A stretch of DNA of 64,000 nucleotides from Prado023 sp963798745. GTDB lineage: Bacteria > Actinomycetota > Actinomycetes > S36-B12 > CAIYMF01. Location: assembly GCA_963798745.1 (NCBI GenBank), contig CAWCUF010000001.1, positions 558,001-622,000 of the forward strand. Direction: 5' to 3'. The position numbers and the translations under genes were made by a program. The notes under the pieces are model-generated. The model was not told the DNA's origin. It made no database searches and was given only the letters and a program-made list of their open reading frames with translations. Position 1 is the first letter of the stretch. Every line of letters starts with the position of its first letter. Of the stretch, positions 16,253-24,415 are shown piece after piece.

Positions 16253-17449
16253 GTGACTGACCGGGTAGCCGTGATCGCCGACCCCGCCCTGTCCGCGTAC
16301 AACTTCGGCCAGGGCCACCCGATGGCGCCCATCCGCGTCCAGCTCGCACTGCGCCTGTCCGGCGACTTCGGGCTACTGGGCGCGCCGAACGTGGACCTCG
16401 TCGGCGCGGTCGAGCCCGCAGGAGTGCATGACCTGGTCAAGGTGCACACCCCGGACTTCCTCACCGCCGTCCGCACCGCCGGGCACACCGGCGACGCCGG
16501 GGAGGCCCGGTTCGGGATGGGCACCGATGACGTGCCGGTCTTCCCCCGGATGCACGAGGCGGCGGCCCACCTGTGCGGGTCCACGCTGCGCGCGGTCCAG
16601 GAGGTGCACAGCGGCCGGGTGGCCCACGCGGTCAACCTGTTCGGCGGGATGCACCACGCGATGCCCGACCGGGCGTCGGGGTTCTGCGTCTACAACGACC
16701 TCGGGGTGGCGATCCGCTGGCTGCTCGACCAGGGCGTGCAACGCATCGCCTACGTCGACGTCGACGCCCACCACGGCGACGGCGTCGAGGCGATGTTCTA
16801 CGACGATCCCCGGGTGCTGACCATCAGCCTGCACGAGAGCGGTCGCACGCTGTTCCCGGGCACCGGGTGGCCCTGGGACGTCGGCGGGCCGTTGGCCCAG
16901 GGCACCGCCGTGAATGTCGCGCTGCCCGCCGGCACCGGCGACAACGAATGGCTGCGCGCCTTCAACGCGGTGGTGCCGCAGGTGCTCGAGGAGTTCGACG
17001 CCCAGATCCTGGTGAGCCAGCACGGGTGCGACTCGCACTTCGAGGACGCGATGGCCCACCTGCTGCTCAGTGTGGACGGTCAGCGGTCCAGCTATGCCGC
17101 CGTCCACCGGCTGGCCCACCGGTTGGCCGGCGGGCGTTGGGTGGCGGTGGGCGGTGGCGGCTACGAGGTGGCCGACGTCGTCCCGCGGGCCTGGACGCAC
17201 CTGATCGCCGAGGCGATCCACGCGCCGATCGCAGCGACCACCGAGGTCCCCGAGGCTTTCCGGGTGTTCGCCCTGGACCTGCTCGGCCGGGCCACCCCGG
17301 GGCGGATGACCGACGGCAACGACCCGTGGGCGACCCCCTTCGAGCGCAGCTACCACCCTGAGGACCCCCTGGACCGGGCCATCATGGACACCCGGCAGGC
17401 GGTGTTCCCGCACTGGGGCCTGGTCGCGGACCCGTACGGCTCGTTCTGA
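16253..17449 (+). CDS. acuC: AcuC-like histone deacetylase family protein
   Basis: A 398-aa zinc amidohydrolase of the arginase/deacetylase fold. The metal and catalytic signature is VDVDAHHGDGVEAMFYD, with GGMHHAMPDRASGFCVYND upstream and a late VAVGGGGYEV. AcuC deacetylates acetyl-CoA synthetase in Bacillus; other members act on polyamines, so the substrate is inferred. GTG 16253 is chosen because TACGGT (16241-16246) precedes it by six bases, the leaderless pattern seen at many starts here. It is divergent from trkH. Confidence 0.85.
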   Translation: MTDRVAVIADPALSAYNFGQGHPMAPIRVQLALRLSGDFGLLGAPNVDLVGAVEPAGVHDLVKVHTPDFLTAVRTAGHTGDAGEARFGMGTDDVPVFPRMHEAAAHLCGSTLRAVQEVHSGRVAHAVNLFGGMHHAMPDRASGFCVYNDLGVAIRWLLDQGVQRIAYVDVDAHHGDGVEAMFYDDPRVLTISLHESGRTLFPGTGWPWDVGGPLAQGTAVNVALPAGTGDNEWLRAFNAVVPQVLEEFDAQILVSQHGCDSHFEDAMAHLLLSVDGQRSSYAAVHRLAHRLAGGRWVAVGGGGYEVADVVPRAWTHLIAEAIHAPIAATTEVPEAFRVFALDLLGRATPGRMTDGNDPWATPFERSYHPEDPLDRAIMDTRQAVFPHWGLVADPYGSF

Positions 17450-17562
17450 GGCAGGCGCCGCGAAGTTGTCGCGAGCCCCGATGGGCGGTCGTCTGGCCGC
17501 GCGCATGCCGGGCCCCCCGGCGCGTACGATGGTTGACCTGACCGGGAGGCGGGTGGTCCCCG

Positions 17563-17760
17563 ATGAGCGAACGGCCGCTCAGTGAAGTGCGGCTGCTGAC
17601 CGTGGCGGAGGTCGCCGCGATCATGCGCCTGTCCAAGATGACGGTGTACCGCATGGTGAACGCCGGCACCCTGCCCGCGTTGAAGGTCGGGCGCTCGGTG
17701 CGGATCCCCGAGCACGTGGTCGACGAGTACCTGCGCCGCTCGTTCGTCGACACCGCCTGA
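17563..17760 (+). CDS. Small helix-turn-helix (excisionase-like/BldC-like) DNA-binding protein
   Basis: A 65-aa MerR-like winged helix protein: LLTVAEVAAIMRLSKMTVYR, then MVNAGTLPALKVGRSVRIPE. This matches the short DNA-binding protein I recall encoded after proC in mycobacteria (Rv0500A) and resembles BldC. It is likely a cytoplasmic transcription factor whose targets are unknown. ATG 17563 is preceded by a purine-rich GGGAGGCGGG and, further up, a TACGAT box at 17525-17530. Confidence 0.85.
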   Translation: MSERPLSEVRLLTVAEVAAIMRLSKMTVYRMVNAGTLPALKVGRSVRIPEHVVDEYLRRSFVDTA

Positions 17761-17865
17761 GCCCACGCGCCCGGCCCGTCCGGCCAGCGACCGGATGGTT
17801 ACCGACCTGGTTCGCGCGGCGGTAGCATGGGGCCCTCTTTCCGAGCATCGTAGTGAGGTCTCCCT

Positions 17866-17964
17866 GTGGGTTCTGTGATCAAGAAGCGTCGCAAGCGGAT
17901 GGCTAAGAAGAAGCACCGCAAGCTGCTCAAGCGCACGCGGGTCCAGCGCCGCAACGCCAAGTAG
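17866..17964 (+). CDS. Ribosomal protein bS22 (AURKAIP1/COX24-domain peptide)
   Basis: A 32-aa, extremely basic peptide (GSVIKKRRKRMAKKKHRKLL...) that ends RRNAK. It matches the actinobacterial AURKAIP1/COX24-domain protein recently recognised as ribosomal protein bS22, which sits in the small subunit near the decoding region. The GTG at 17866 has TGAGGT upstream, and a TAGCAT box lies at 17823-17828. The neighbours (HTH upstream, epimerase downstream) are as in mycobacteria. Confidence 0.9.
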   Translation: MGSVIKKRRKRMAKKKHRKLLKRTRVQRRNAK

Positions 17965-17970
17965 GACCTC

Positions 17971-18996
17971 ATGGCGCGCGTTGTCCTCGTGACCGGGGTC
18001 TCGCGTTACCTCGGCGGACGCGCAGCGCGCCTGCTCACCGAGGACCCCGACGTCGATCGAGTGATCGGCGTGGACGTCATCGCCCCGTCCGGGGACATCG
18101 GCGGGGCGGATTTCGTGCGTGCCGACATCCGCAACCCGATCATCGGCAAGGTCATCTCCACCGCCGAGGTGGACACCGTGGTGCACATGGGCGTCATCGC
18201 CACCTCGCGCCAGGCCGGTGGCCGCACGCCGATGAAGGAGATCAACGTCATCGGCACGATGCAGCTCCTGGCCGCCTGCCAGAAGGCACCGACGGTCACC
18301 AAGCTGGTCGTCAAGTCCTCGACAGCGGTCTACGGCGCGGGCTCCTCGGACGCTGCCCTGATGACCGAGGAGATGGAGCCGCGCAGCCTGCCGACCTCGG
18401 GGTGGGCCAAGGACTCCGTCGAGGTGGAGGCCTATGTGCGCGGCCTGGCCCGCCGCCGGCCCGACCTCACCGTCACCACGCTGCGCTTCGCCAACTTCCT
18501 GGGCCCGACGGCCAACACCCCGATGGCGCAGTACTTCTCGTTGCCGGTCATCCCGACCGTGCTGGGCTACGACGCCCGGCTGCAGTTCGTCCATGAGGAC
18601 GACGGACTCGAGGTCATCCGCCGCGCCACCGTCGGTGCGCATCCCGGCACGTTCAACGTCGCCGGGGACGGCGTCCTGGCGTTGTCCCAGGCGATCCGCC
18701 GGGCCGGCCGGGTGGAGGTCCCGGTCGTGGCGCCGTTCGTCGGCGTGGTCGGGCGGTGGGTCCGCCGCGGCGGGTATGCGGACTTCAGCCGCGACCAGAT
18801 CCGGCTGCTCACCCACGGGCGCGCGGTGGACACCACGCGTCTCAAGGAGGGGTTCGGCTACGCGCCGGCCTACACCTCCGTGGCGACCTTCGACGCCTTC
18901 GTCCGCGCTCGGCGGCTGAACAACGTGCTGTCCCCGGAACTGGTGCAGGGTGCTCAGAGCGTGGCCGGGCGCATCCTCTCGGGGTGGTCGGCATGA
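17971..18996 (+). CDS. NAD-dependent epimerase/dehydratase family protein (SDR)
   Basis: A 341-aa extended SDR. The N-terminal nucleotide motif is VTGVSRYLGGRAARLL, a variant of TGxxGxxG. Further on are VKSSTAVYGAGS and a downstream WAKDSVEVEAY; the expected YxxxK is degenerate, so classical UDP-sugar epimerase activity is doubtful. The mycobacterial positional homologue is annotated GalE2, but its substrate is not established. It is read six bases after the bS22 gene and precedes an acyltransferase. Confidence 0.78.
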   Translation: MARVVLVTGVSRYLGGRAARLLTEDPDVDRVIGVDVIAPSGDIGGADFVRADIRNPIIGKVISTAEVDTVVHMGVIATSRQAGGRTPMKEINVIGTMQLLAACQKAPTVTKLVVKSSTAVYGAGSSDAALMTEEMEPRSLPTSGWAKDSVEVEAYVRGLARRRPDLTVTTLRFANFLGPTANTPMAQYFSLPVIPTVLGYDARLQFVHEDDGLEVIRRATVGAHPGTFNVAGDGVLALSQAIRRAGRVEVPVVAPFVGVVGRWVRRGGYADFSRDQIRLLTHGRAVDTTRLKEGFGYAPAYTSVATFDAFVRARRLNNVLSPELVQGAQSVAGRILSGWSA

Positions 18997-19011
18997 GTGC
19001 AGGTGCTCGGT

Positions 19012-19926
19012 GTGAGTGACGCCCAGATCCTTCGGATTGCCGGACAGGACGGACCGTCAGGGGAGGTTGCCGTGCCCGATCCCGGCCGGAGTTGGTCAGA
19101 GCAGGTCGGCACCGCCCTGGAGTTCCTGCGGCGGCGCGCCCTGGGCCAGTACGACATCGACGAGTTCGGCTTCGACGCCGAGCTCACCGACGACGTGCTC
19201 CTGGCCGTCGTGCGTCCGCTGTACCGCTACTGGTTCCGGGTGCAGGTGCGCGGCATCGAGAACATCCCCGCGCAGGGCGGCGCGCTCGTGGTGGGCAATC
19301 ACGCCGGCACCATCGGGCTGGACGCGGTCATGGTGCAACTGGCCATCCACGACGCGCACCCAGCGCACCGGCACCTGCGCTCCCTGGCGGCGAACATGGT
19401 CTTCGACATCCCCTTCGTGGGGATGCTGGCCCGCAAGGCCGGCGCCACTGTGGCCTGCAATCCCGATGCGGAGCGGCTGCTGGCCAACGGCGAACTGGTC
19501 GGGGTCTGGCCCGAGGGCTACAAGGGCACCGGCAAGCCGTTCTCCGAGCGCTACCGGCTGCAGCGGTTCGGCCGGGGCGGGTTCGTGGCAGCGGCGTTGA
19601 AGACGGGTGTGCCGATCGTGCCGTGCTCGGTGGTCGGCTCCGAGGAGATCTACCCGATGCTGGGCAACAGCAAGCTCGCCGCCCGGCTGTTCGGCCTGCC
19701 GTACATGCCGATCACGCCCACGTTCCCCTGGTTGGGGCCGCTGGGCCTGGTCCCGCTGCCCTCGAGGTGGGTCATCGAGTTCGGGGAGCCGATCGACGTG
19801 GAGGGGTTCGGGACCGGTGCGGCCGAGGACCCGATGCTCGTCTTCGAGGTCACCGACCAGGTGCGCGAGACGATCCAGCACAACCTGTACCGGATGCTCG
19901 TGCGCCGGCGCGGGATCTTCCGCTGA
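19012..19926 (+). CDS. PlsC-type lysophospholipid acyltransferase
   Basis: A 304-aa acyltransferase with the HxxxxD motif as VVGNHAGTIGLD, the second block DIPFVGMLARKAGAT and the WPEGYKGTGKPF block that contacts glycerol phosphate. It probably acylates a lysophospholipid or related membrane acceptor at the inner membrane face. GTG 19012 is chosen with AGGTGCTCGG before it; it starts 15 bases after the epimerase stop. I recall the pairing of epimerase and acyltransferase from Rv0501-Rv0502. Confidence 0.85.
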   Translation: MSDAQILRIAGQDGPSGEVAVPDPGRSWSEQVGTALEFLRRRALGQYDIDEFGFDAELTDDVLLAVVRPLYRYWFRVQVRGIENIPAQGGALVVGNHAGTIGLDAVMVQLAIHDAHPAHRHLRSLAANMVFDIPFVGMLARKAGATVACNPDAERLLANGELVGVWPEGYKGTGKPFSERYRLQRFGRGGFVAAALKTGVPIVPCSVVGSEEIYPMLGNSKLAARLFGLPYMPITPTFPWLGPLGLVPLPSRWVIEFGEPIDVEGFGTGAAEDPMLVFEVTDQVRETIQHNLYRMLVRRRGIFR

Positions 19927-19936
19927 GGCTCCCGGC

Positions 19937-20962
19937 TCAGGTGGCGCCGCGCCCGCGGATCACCGAGATCCCCTTGGCCACCCCGACTGCGGCGCCGAAC
20001 GCCAGCCCGGCGGCAGCGGCGGCCGGCACCCCGCGGCGCACCGACTGCCTGCCGCGGATCCGGTAGTCGCGGATCTGCCACTCCTGGCTGCGCGCGTGGG
20101 CCCGCAGTGGGCTGTCGGGGTTGATCGCCACCGGGCAGCCGACCACCGTGAGCATCGGGATGTCGTTGGCCGAATCGGAGTAGGCCGCGCACCGGGCGAG
20201 GTCCAGGCCACGTTCCTCAGCCAGCTTCACCACCGCGGCCACCTTCGCCGCACCGTGCAGCGGCATGCCCTCGAGCCGGCCGGTGTAGCGACCATCGACC
20301 ACCTCGGCGATCGTCCCCAGCCCCCCGGTCAGGCCCAGCCGGCGGGCGATCACGCTGGCCACCTCCACCGGGGTGGCGCTGACCAACCAGACCTCGTGAC
20401 CCAGGGCCTTGTGCGCCTCGGCCAACTCGACGGTACCCGCCCAGAGCCGGCCCACCATCCGCTCGTCGTAGGCCGTCTCGGCGACCTCCTCGATCTCGGA
20501 CTGCTCACGATCCTTGACGAACAGCAGCCCGTTCTCGGTGGCCTGGGCCATGTCGTCGAGGTTCTCCCTGCCCGACATGACGTACTTGAGCTGCTTCCAG
20601 GTGAACTCCATGACCTCCGCGGTGGTGAAGTAGTCGCGGTCGGCCATCCCACGGGCCAGCACCGCGAAGCTCGAGCCGCGGATGATCGTGTTGTCCACGT
20701 CGAAGAACGCCGCCACACCGGGCCCGGCGTTCTCGGGGTCCAGCGCGCTGATCCCTTCGGTGATCCAGGCACGGCTGGCCTCGGGATCGACGTCGTGGGT
20801 GGGCTCGGCCTCGTCGTGGGCGCCGAGGGCCGGAGGCAGGTGCGTCCCGGCGAGTCCCTCGGGGTCGGCGCCCCTTTCCGGATCGGCACCGGGGGTCGCC
20901 CGCGGGGCCGGCGGATCCACGGCGTCGGGCAACTCGTCGGGGCCGTGCGGGGAATCAGCCAC
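19937..20962 (-). CDS. HAD-IB family phosphatase (SerB-like)
   Basis: A 341-aa HAD hydrolase with an ~85-residue Pro/Asp-rich N-terminal tail. Motif I is AAFFDVDNTIIRGSS, motif II is VSATPVE, and motif III/IV is CAAYSDSANDIPML. A C-terminal Gly/Ala-rich hydrophobic stretch (AAAAGLAFGAAVGVAKG) may be a membrane anchor. I recall mycobacteria having SerB-like proteins at this locus, but phosphoserine specificity is unproven. GTG 20962 is preceded on its strand by TAGGCT six bases upstream, suggesting leaderless expression. Confidence 0.83.
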   Translation of the reverse strand: MADSPHGPDELPDAVDPPAPRATPGADPERGADPEGLAGTHLPPALGAHDEAEPTHDVDPEASRAWITEGISALDPENAGPGVAAFFDVDNTIIRGSSFAVLARGMADRDYFTTAEVMEFTWKQLKYVMSGRENLDDMAQATENGLLFVKDREQSEIEEVAETAYDERMVGRLWAGTVELAEAHKALGHEVWLVSATPVEVASVIARRLGLTGGLGTIAEVVDGRYTGRLEGMPLHGAAKVAAVVKLAEERGLDLARCAAYSDSANDIPMLTVVGCPVAINPDSPLRAHARSQEWQIRDYRIRGRQSVRRGVPAAAAAGLAFGAAVGVAKGISVIRGRGAT

Positions 20963-21002
20963 GGGGCGAGCCTAGCCCGATCCGACATGCCACACTTCTC
21001 GT

Positions 21003-22502
21003 GTGAGCAACCTCGCGGACCTCGTGCGGCAGTCGGCCGCTGCGCGTCCGGACCACCCGGCGCTGGTCACCCCCACCTCGGCGCTCACGTGGGCCGAGGT
21101 GGACGCCCGTGTCGACAACGGCGCGCGTGCCCTGAGCGAGCTCGGCCTGGACGCCGGGGCCCGGGTGGCCCTGATGATCGGCAACCGCCCGGAGTTCGCG
21201 ATCGCCTACTTCGCCGTGCTGCGCGCGCGCCTGGTCGCGGTGCCCCTGAACACCGGATTCACCGCCGCGGAGGTCGTGCGGCTGTGCACCGATGCCGGGG
21301 CCGAGCTGCTGCTCCACGACGAGCCCCGGGCCAAGGTGGGCGCCACGGTGGCCAAGCGGGCCGAGGTGACCCGGGCGGTGGGCCTGGACTCCCCGGAGGG
21401 CGCCGCCCTGGTCGGGGCCGGACCCGGTGGGCGCGGAGCGTTCGCGGCCCCACGCACCCGCCCGCGCGACCTCGCGGTGCTGATGTACACCTCCGGCAGC
21501 GAGGGGCAGCCCAAGGGGGCCATGCTCAGCCACGGCGCGCTGCGCGCCAACATCGACGCCCTGGCCAAGATCAAGGCGCCCGCGGCCATCGAGGCCGACG
21601 ACCGGTTGCTGCTCGTCCTGCCGATGTTCCACATCTACGGCCTGAACGCCGGGTTGGGTCTGGCTGCCAGGGCCGGCGCGACCTGTGTGCTGCTGGAGCG
21701 GTTCGAGCCGCGGACCTCGCTGCGGATGATCCGCGAGCTGGGCGTCACCTCGGTGGTGGGCGCCCCGGCGATGTACGTCTCGTGGAGTGCGGAGGGTTCG
21801 CTGCGGGAGTCGATGGATGGGGTGCGCCTGCTGGTCAGCGGTGCCTCGGCGCTGCCGCCCGACGTGTTCGCCCAGTTCGCGACCATCACCGGCAAGTCGA
21901 TCTGGGAGGGCTACGGCCTGACCGAGTGCTGCCCGGTGGTGACCACGACGATGGTGTCCAAGCGGCCCAAGCCCGGGTCGGTCGGCCGCCCGCTGGCCGG
22001 AGTCACGGTGTCCCTGCGCGACGACGACGGTTCCGAGGTGCTCGAGGGTGACCCGGGCGAGGTGTGGGTGAAGGCCCGGTCCCTGCTCTCGGGGTACTGG
22101 CCCGATGGTGCCGGTGGGGTCGACCGGGACGGCTGGTTCCACACCGGTGACGTGGCCATCCTCGACGGGCAGGGCGACTACCGGCTGGTGGACCGCCGCC
22201 GCGACCTGATCATCGTGTCCGGGTTCAACGTCTACCCCCGGGAGGTGGAGGCCGTGATGGCCACCCACCCGGCGATCACCGAGGTGGCGGTGATCGGCGT
22301 GCCTCACCCGTTGACCGGTGAGTCGGTCAAGGCCGTCGTCGTCCTTGCCAAGGGGGTGCCGGAGCCCGCGGACCTGCGCGCGTTCTGCGAGGCGCGCCTG
22401 GCCCGGTTCAAGTGCCCGTCGATCATCGAGTTCGCCCCTCGGCTACCGCGTGCGGCGACCGGCAAGATCAGCAAGGGCAAGCTGAAGGCGGCCTCGGTGT
22501 GA
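21003..22502 (+). CDS. Fatty acyl-CoA ligase (AMP-binding)
   Basis: A 499-aa ANL-superfamily enzyme. The nucleotide motif is YTSGSEGQPKGAMLSHG, the A5 motif is YGLTECCPVV, the A8 hinge is DGWFHTGDVAILDG and VDRRRDLIIVSGFNVYPREVE follows, and the catalytic lysine lies in TGKISKGKLK. This points to an acyl- or aryl-CoA synthetase; the substrate is unclear. GTG 21003 has CACACT six bases upstream, consistent with leaderless initiation. It overlaps the glutaredoxin-like gene by GTGA. Confidence 0.86.
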   Translation: MSNLADLVRQSAAARPDHPALVTPTSALTWAEVDARVDNGARALSELGLDAGARVALMIGNRPEFAIAYFAVLRARLVAVPLNTGFTAAEVVRLCTDAGAELLLHDEPRAKVGATVAKRAEVTRAVGLDSPEGAALVGAGPGGRGAFAAPRTRPRDLAVLMYTSGSEGQPKGAMLSHGALRANIDALAKIKAPAAIEADDRLLLVLPMFHIYGLNAGLGLAARAGATCVLLERFEPRTSLRMIRELGVTSVVGAPAMYVSWSAEGSLRESMDGVRLLVSGASALPPDVFAQFATITGKSIWEGYGLTECCPVVTTTMVSKRPKPGSVGRPLAGVTVSLRDDDGSEVLEGDPGEVWVKARSLLSGYWPDGAGGVDRDGWFHTGDVAILDGQGDYRLVDRRRDLIIVSGFNVYPREVEAVMATHPAITEVAVIGVPHPLTGESVKAVVVLAKGVPEPADLRAFCEARLARFKCPSIIEFAPRLPRAATGKISKGKLKAASV

Positions 22503-22768
22503 GCGTGCCCGCAGCCGGGACGGAGCAGCCGACGGCGCGGGTCCAGCTGGTGGGCAAGCCCGGCTGCCACCTCTGCGACGAGGTCCGGGTGGTGGTGCAG
22601 CGCGTCTGCGCCGAGGCCGGGGTGAGCTGGGTCGAGCGGAGCATCCTCGAGGAGCCGGTGCTGGCCGACCAGTACTGGGAGCTGATCCCGGTGACCCTCG
22701 TGGACGGGGCCGTGGTCGGCTCCTGGTTCCTCGACGAGGCCGACCTGCGGGCTGCGTTGACGCCCTGA
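22499..22768 (+). CDS. Glutaredoxin-like (DUF836-type) protein
   Basis: An 89-aa thioredoxin-fold protein with the motif GKPGCHLCDEV near the N-terminus, followed by a conserved LIPVTLVDGAVV strand that holds the cis-proline. These small CxxC proteins are common in actinobacteria, and their reductant and targets are unknown; a role in thiol exchange is inferred. The GTG overlaps the stop of the acyl-CoA ligase gene, so the two are translated together. Confidence 0.82.
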   Translation: MSVPAAGTEQPTARVQLVGKPGCHLCDEVRVVVQRVCAEAGVSWVERSILEEPVLADQYWELIPVTLVDGAVVGSWFLDEADLRAALTP

Positions 22769-22838
22769 GTCCCGGTGCGCCGGTGGGCCGTTGCAGTCTG
22801 GGCGACGCGGTCGGCCGTGGCGGGCTAGCCTGAGGTCC

Positions 22839-23645
22839 ATGTCCGTTGGGTCTGTACGCGTCGCGCTGCTCCAGGTGCTGATCACCGATGACGAGCCGAC
22901 GCCGGCCCGGATCGAGCGCGTGGTGACGATGACCGCGCAGGCGGCGGCCGAGCACGACATGGTGGTCCTGCCCGAACTGTGGCCGATCGGTGCGTTCGCC
23001 ATCGACCGCATGACTGCGCACGCCGAGCCGTTGGACGGTCCGCTGAGCCAGGCGCTGGGCGCGGTGGCCGCCGACTCAGGCGCCTGGGTCTTCGGCGGGT
23101 CGTTCCCGGAGGTCGTGGTGGGCCCCGACGGGTCGGTCCGGCACTTCAACACCCAGGTGGTCTTCGACCCCTCGGGTGCGTTGGTCGCCCGCTACCGCAA
23201 GGTGCACCTGTTCGGCTTCAACGGCGGCGAGACCACGGTGATGAGCAGCGGGGACCAGGTCGAGGTGCTCGATGGTCCGCTGGGCCGGATCGGGCTGGCC
23301 ACCTGCTACGACCTGCGCTTCCCGGAGCTGTTCCGGGCGCTGGTCGACCGCGGGGCGCAGGCCTTCGTGCTGCCGGCCGGCTGGCCCGAGCGGCGGATGG
23401 CTCATTGGCAGGTGCTGGCGCGGGCGCGGGCCATCGAGGACCAGGCCTACGTGCTGGCGTGCAACGAGGCAGGCACCCATGGGGGCGTGCCGATCGGCGG
23501 CGGCTCGCTGGTCATCGACCCGCAGGGCGAGGTTCTGGCCGAGGCAGGTGCTGGCGAGGAGGTCCTGAGCGTGGACATCGACCCGGACCGGGTGGCCGCC
23601 TGGCGTGGGGCGTTCCCGGCGCTCGACGATCGTCGGATGGGCTGA
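22839..23645 (+). CDS. Carbon-nitrogen hydrolase (nitrilase superfamily)
   Basis: A 268-aa amidase-type member of the nitrilase superfamily. The Glu-Lys-Cys triad is visible: VVLPELWP, RYRKVHLFGF and GLATCYDLRFPEL. The likely activity is hydrolysis of a small amide such as a deaminated glutathione-like or omega-amide substrate; specificity cannot be read. ATG 22839 lies seven bases after TAGCCT (22826-22831), so the message is probably leaderless. It converges with the rhodanese lipoprotein. Confidence 0.85.
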   Translation: MSVGSVRVALLQVLITDDEPTPARIERVVTMTAQAAAEHDMVVLPELWPIGAFAIDRMTAHAEPLDGPLSQALGAVAADSGAWVFGGSFPEVVVGPDGSVRHFNTQVVFDPSGALVARYRKVHLFGFNGGETTVMSSGDQVEVLDGPLGRIGLATCYDLRFPELFRALVDRGAQAFVLPAGWPERRMAHWQVLARARAIEDQAYVLACNEAGTHGGVPIGGGSLVIDPQGEVLAEAGAGEEVLSVDIDPDRVAAWRGAFPALDDRRMG

Positions 23646-23743
23646 GCGGCACTGCACCGGTCGGGCCGGGTCAGCTGGCGGCGGCCGCTCGGCTGGCCAG
23701 CACCTACCCATTCGGGGGCGACTGCGCAGCAGGAGGCGACCGG

Positions 23744-24142
23744 TCAGCCGGCGACGATGGGGGCCCCGGCGGACTGCAGGTCGGCCAGTCCCCCGTCGAG
23801 GTTGATCACGGAGGTGAACCCGGCCTCGCCCATCTGGCTGGTCGCGATCCCGGAGCGCCGACCCGAGCGGCAGTAGACCGCGTAGGTGCTGTCCTTGGGC
23901 AGCGCCTCGATCTGGGTGCCGAAGTCCGGGGCCTCGACATCGATGTTCACGGCGCCGTCCACATGCCCGGCGCTGAACTCGGCCGGGGTGCGGACGTCGA
24001 CGATGACGGTGCCCGGCTGGGCCATCGAGGTCACGAAGTCCGCTGGGGGCTGCGTGGTGACCGAGTCGGAGCTGGACGAGCAGCCCGCGAGCAGGGTGGT
24101 GGCCCCCAGCAGGGCGGCAAGCAGGAGAAGGATTCGACGCAT
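23744..24142 (-). CDS. Rhodanese-domain lipoprotein
   Basis: A 132-aa exported lipoprotein. The signal sequence ends LLAGC with the lipid-attachment cysteine at residue 20. The mature part is a single rhodanese domain: TVIVDVRTPAEFSAGHVDGA, then YAVYCRSGRRSG with the catalytic cysteine, and NLDGGL. It should handle sulfane sulfur on the outer face of the membrane. Its start codon is overlapped by a CsoR/CstR-type palindrome (24141-24156), placing it with the sulfur genes at 34-38 kb. Confidence 0.87.
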   Translation of the reverse strand: MRRILLLLAALLGATTLLAGCSSSSDSVTTQPPADFVTSMAQPGTVIVDVRTPAEFSAGHVDGAVNIDVEAPDFGTQIEALPKDSTYAVYCRSGRRSGIATSQMGEAGFTSVINLDGGLADLQSAGAPIVAG

Positions 24143-24156
24143 ACCCCCAAGGGTAT
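24141..24156. promoter_or_regulatory. CsoR/CstR-type palindromic operator, site 1
   Basis: ATACCCC-CA-AGGGTAT, six perfect bases per arm plus one mismatch against the 7+2+7 pattern seen at 34532-34547 and 35618-35633. It covers the start codon and a TATACC -10-like box of the rhodanese lipoprotein gene. The match to G/C-flanked ATACC...GGTAT sites of CsoR-family repressors is from memory of the family. Confidence 0.72.
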
Positions 24157-24172
24157 ATGACGATGGCGGTGC

Positions 24173-24300
24173 CCCGCCACCGACCCACCGCCAGCGCGCC
24201 TACCGCCAGCGCGCCTACCGCCCTCGAGGCCACCGCCAGAGCGCCTACCTCCCTCGCAGCCACCGCCCGCCCCGGCGCCTACCGCCCCGCGCCTACCGCT
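24173..24300. repeat. Imperfect short tandem repeat
   Basis: Several imperfect copies of a phrase close to CGCCTACCGCCAGCG, about 15 bases each, lie in the gap between the rhodanese lipoprotein and the FadE5-like gene. Frames across it give only Ala/Pro/Thr low-complexity peptides, so I treat it as non-coding. Confidence 0.6.
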
Positions 24301-24415
24301 CACGCCGCCCACCGCCCGTCCCTGGGCACGACCGGATCGCCCACACGCGAGCCCCCCGCCGCAATCCGCGCGACGAGGGGCTCGTTGCCTCACTTGACAC
24401 AAGGGGCGTGGTGGA

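Noticed and set aside
17798..17807. GTTACCGACC as another fatty-acid operator before bS22
   Set aside because: Only one arm matches; the other half reads TGGTTC. Probably chance or a promoter element.
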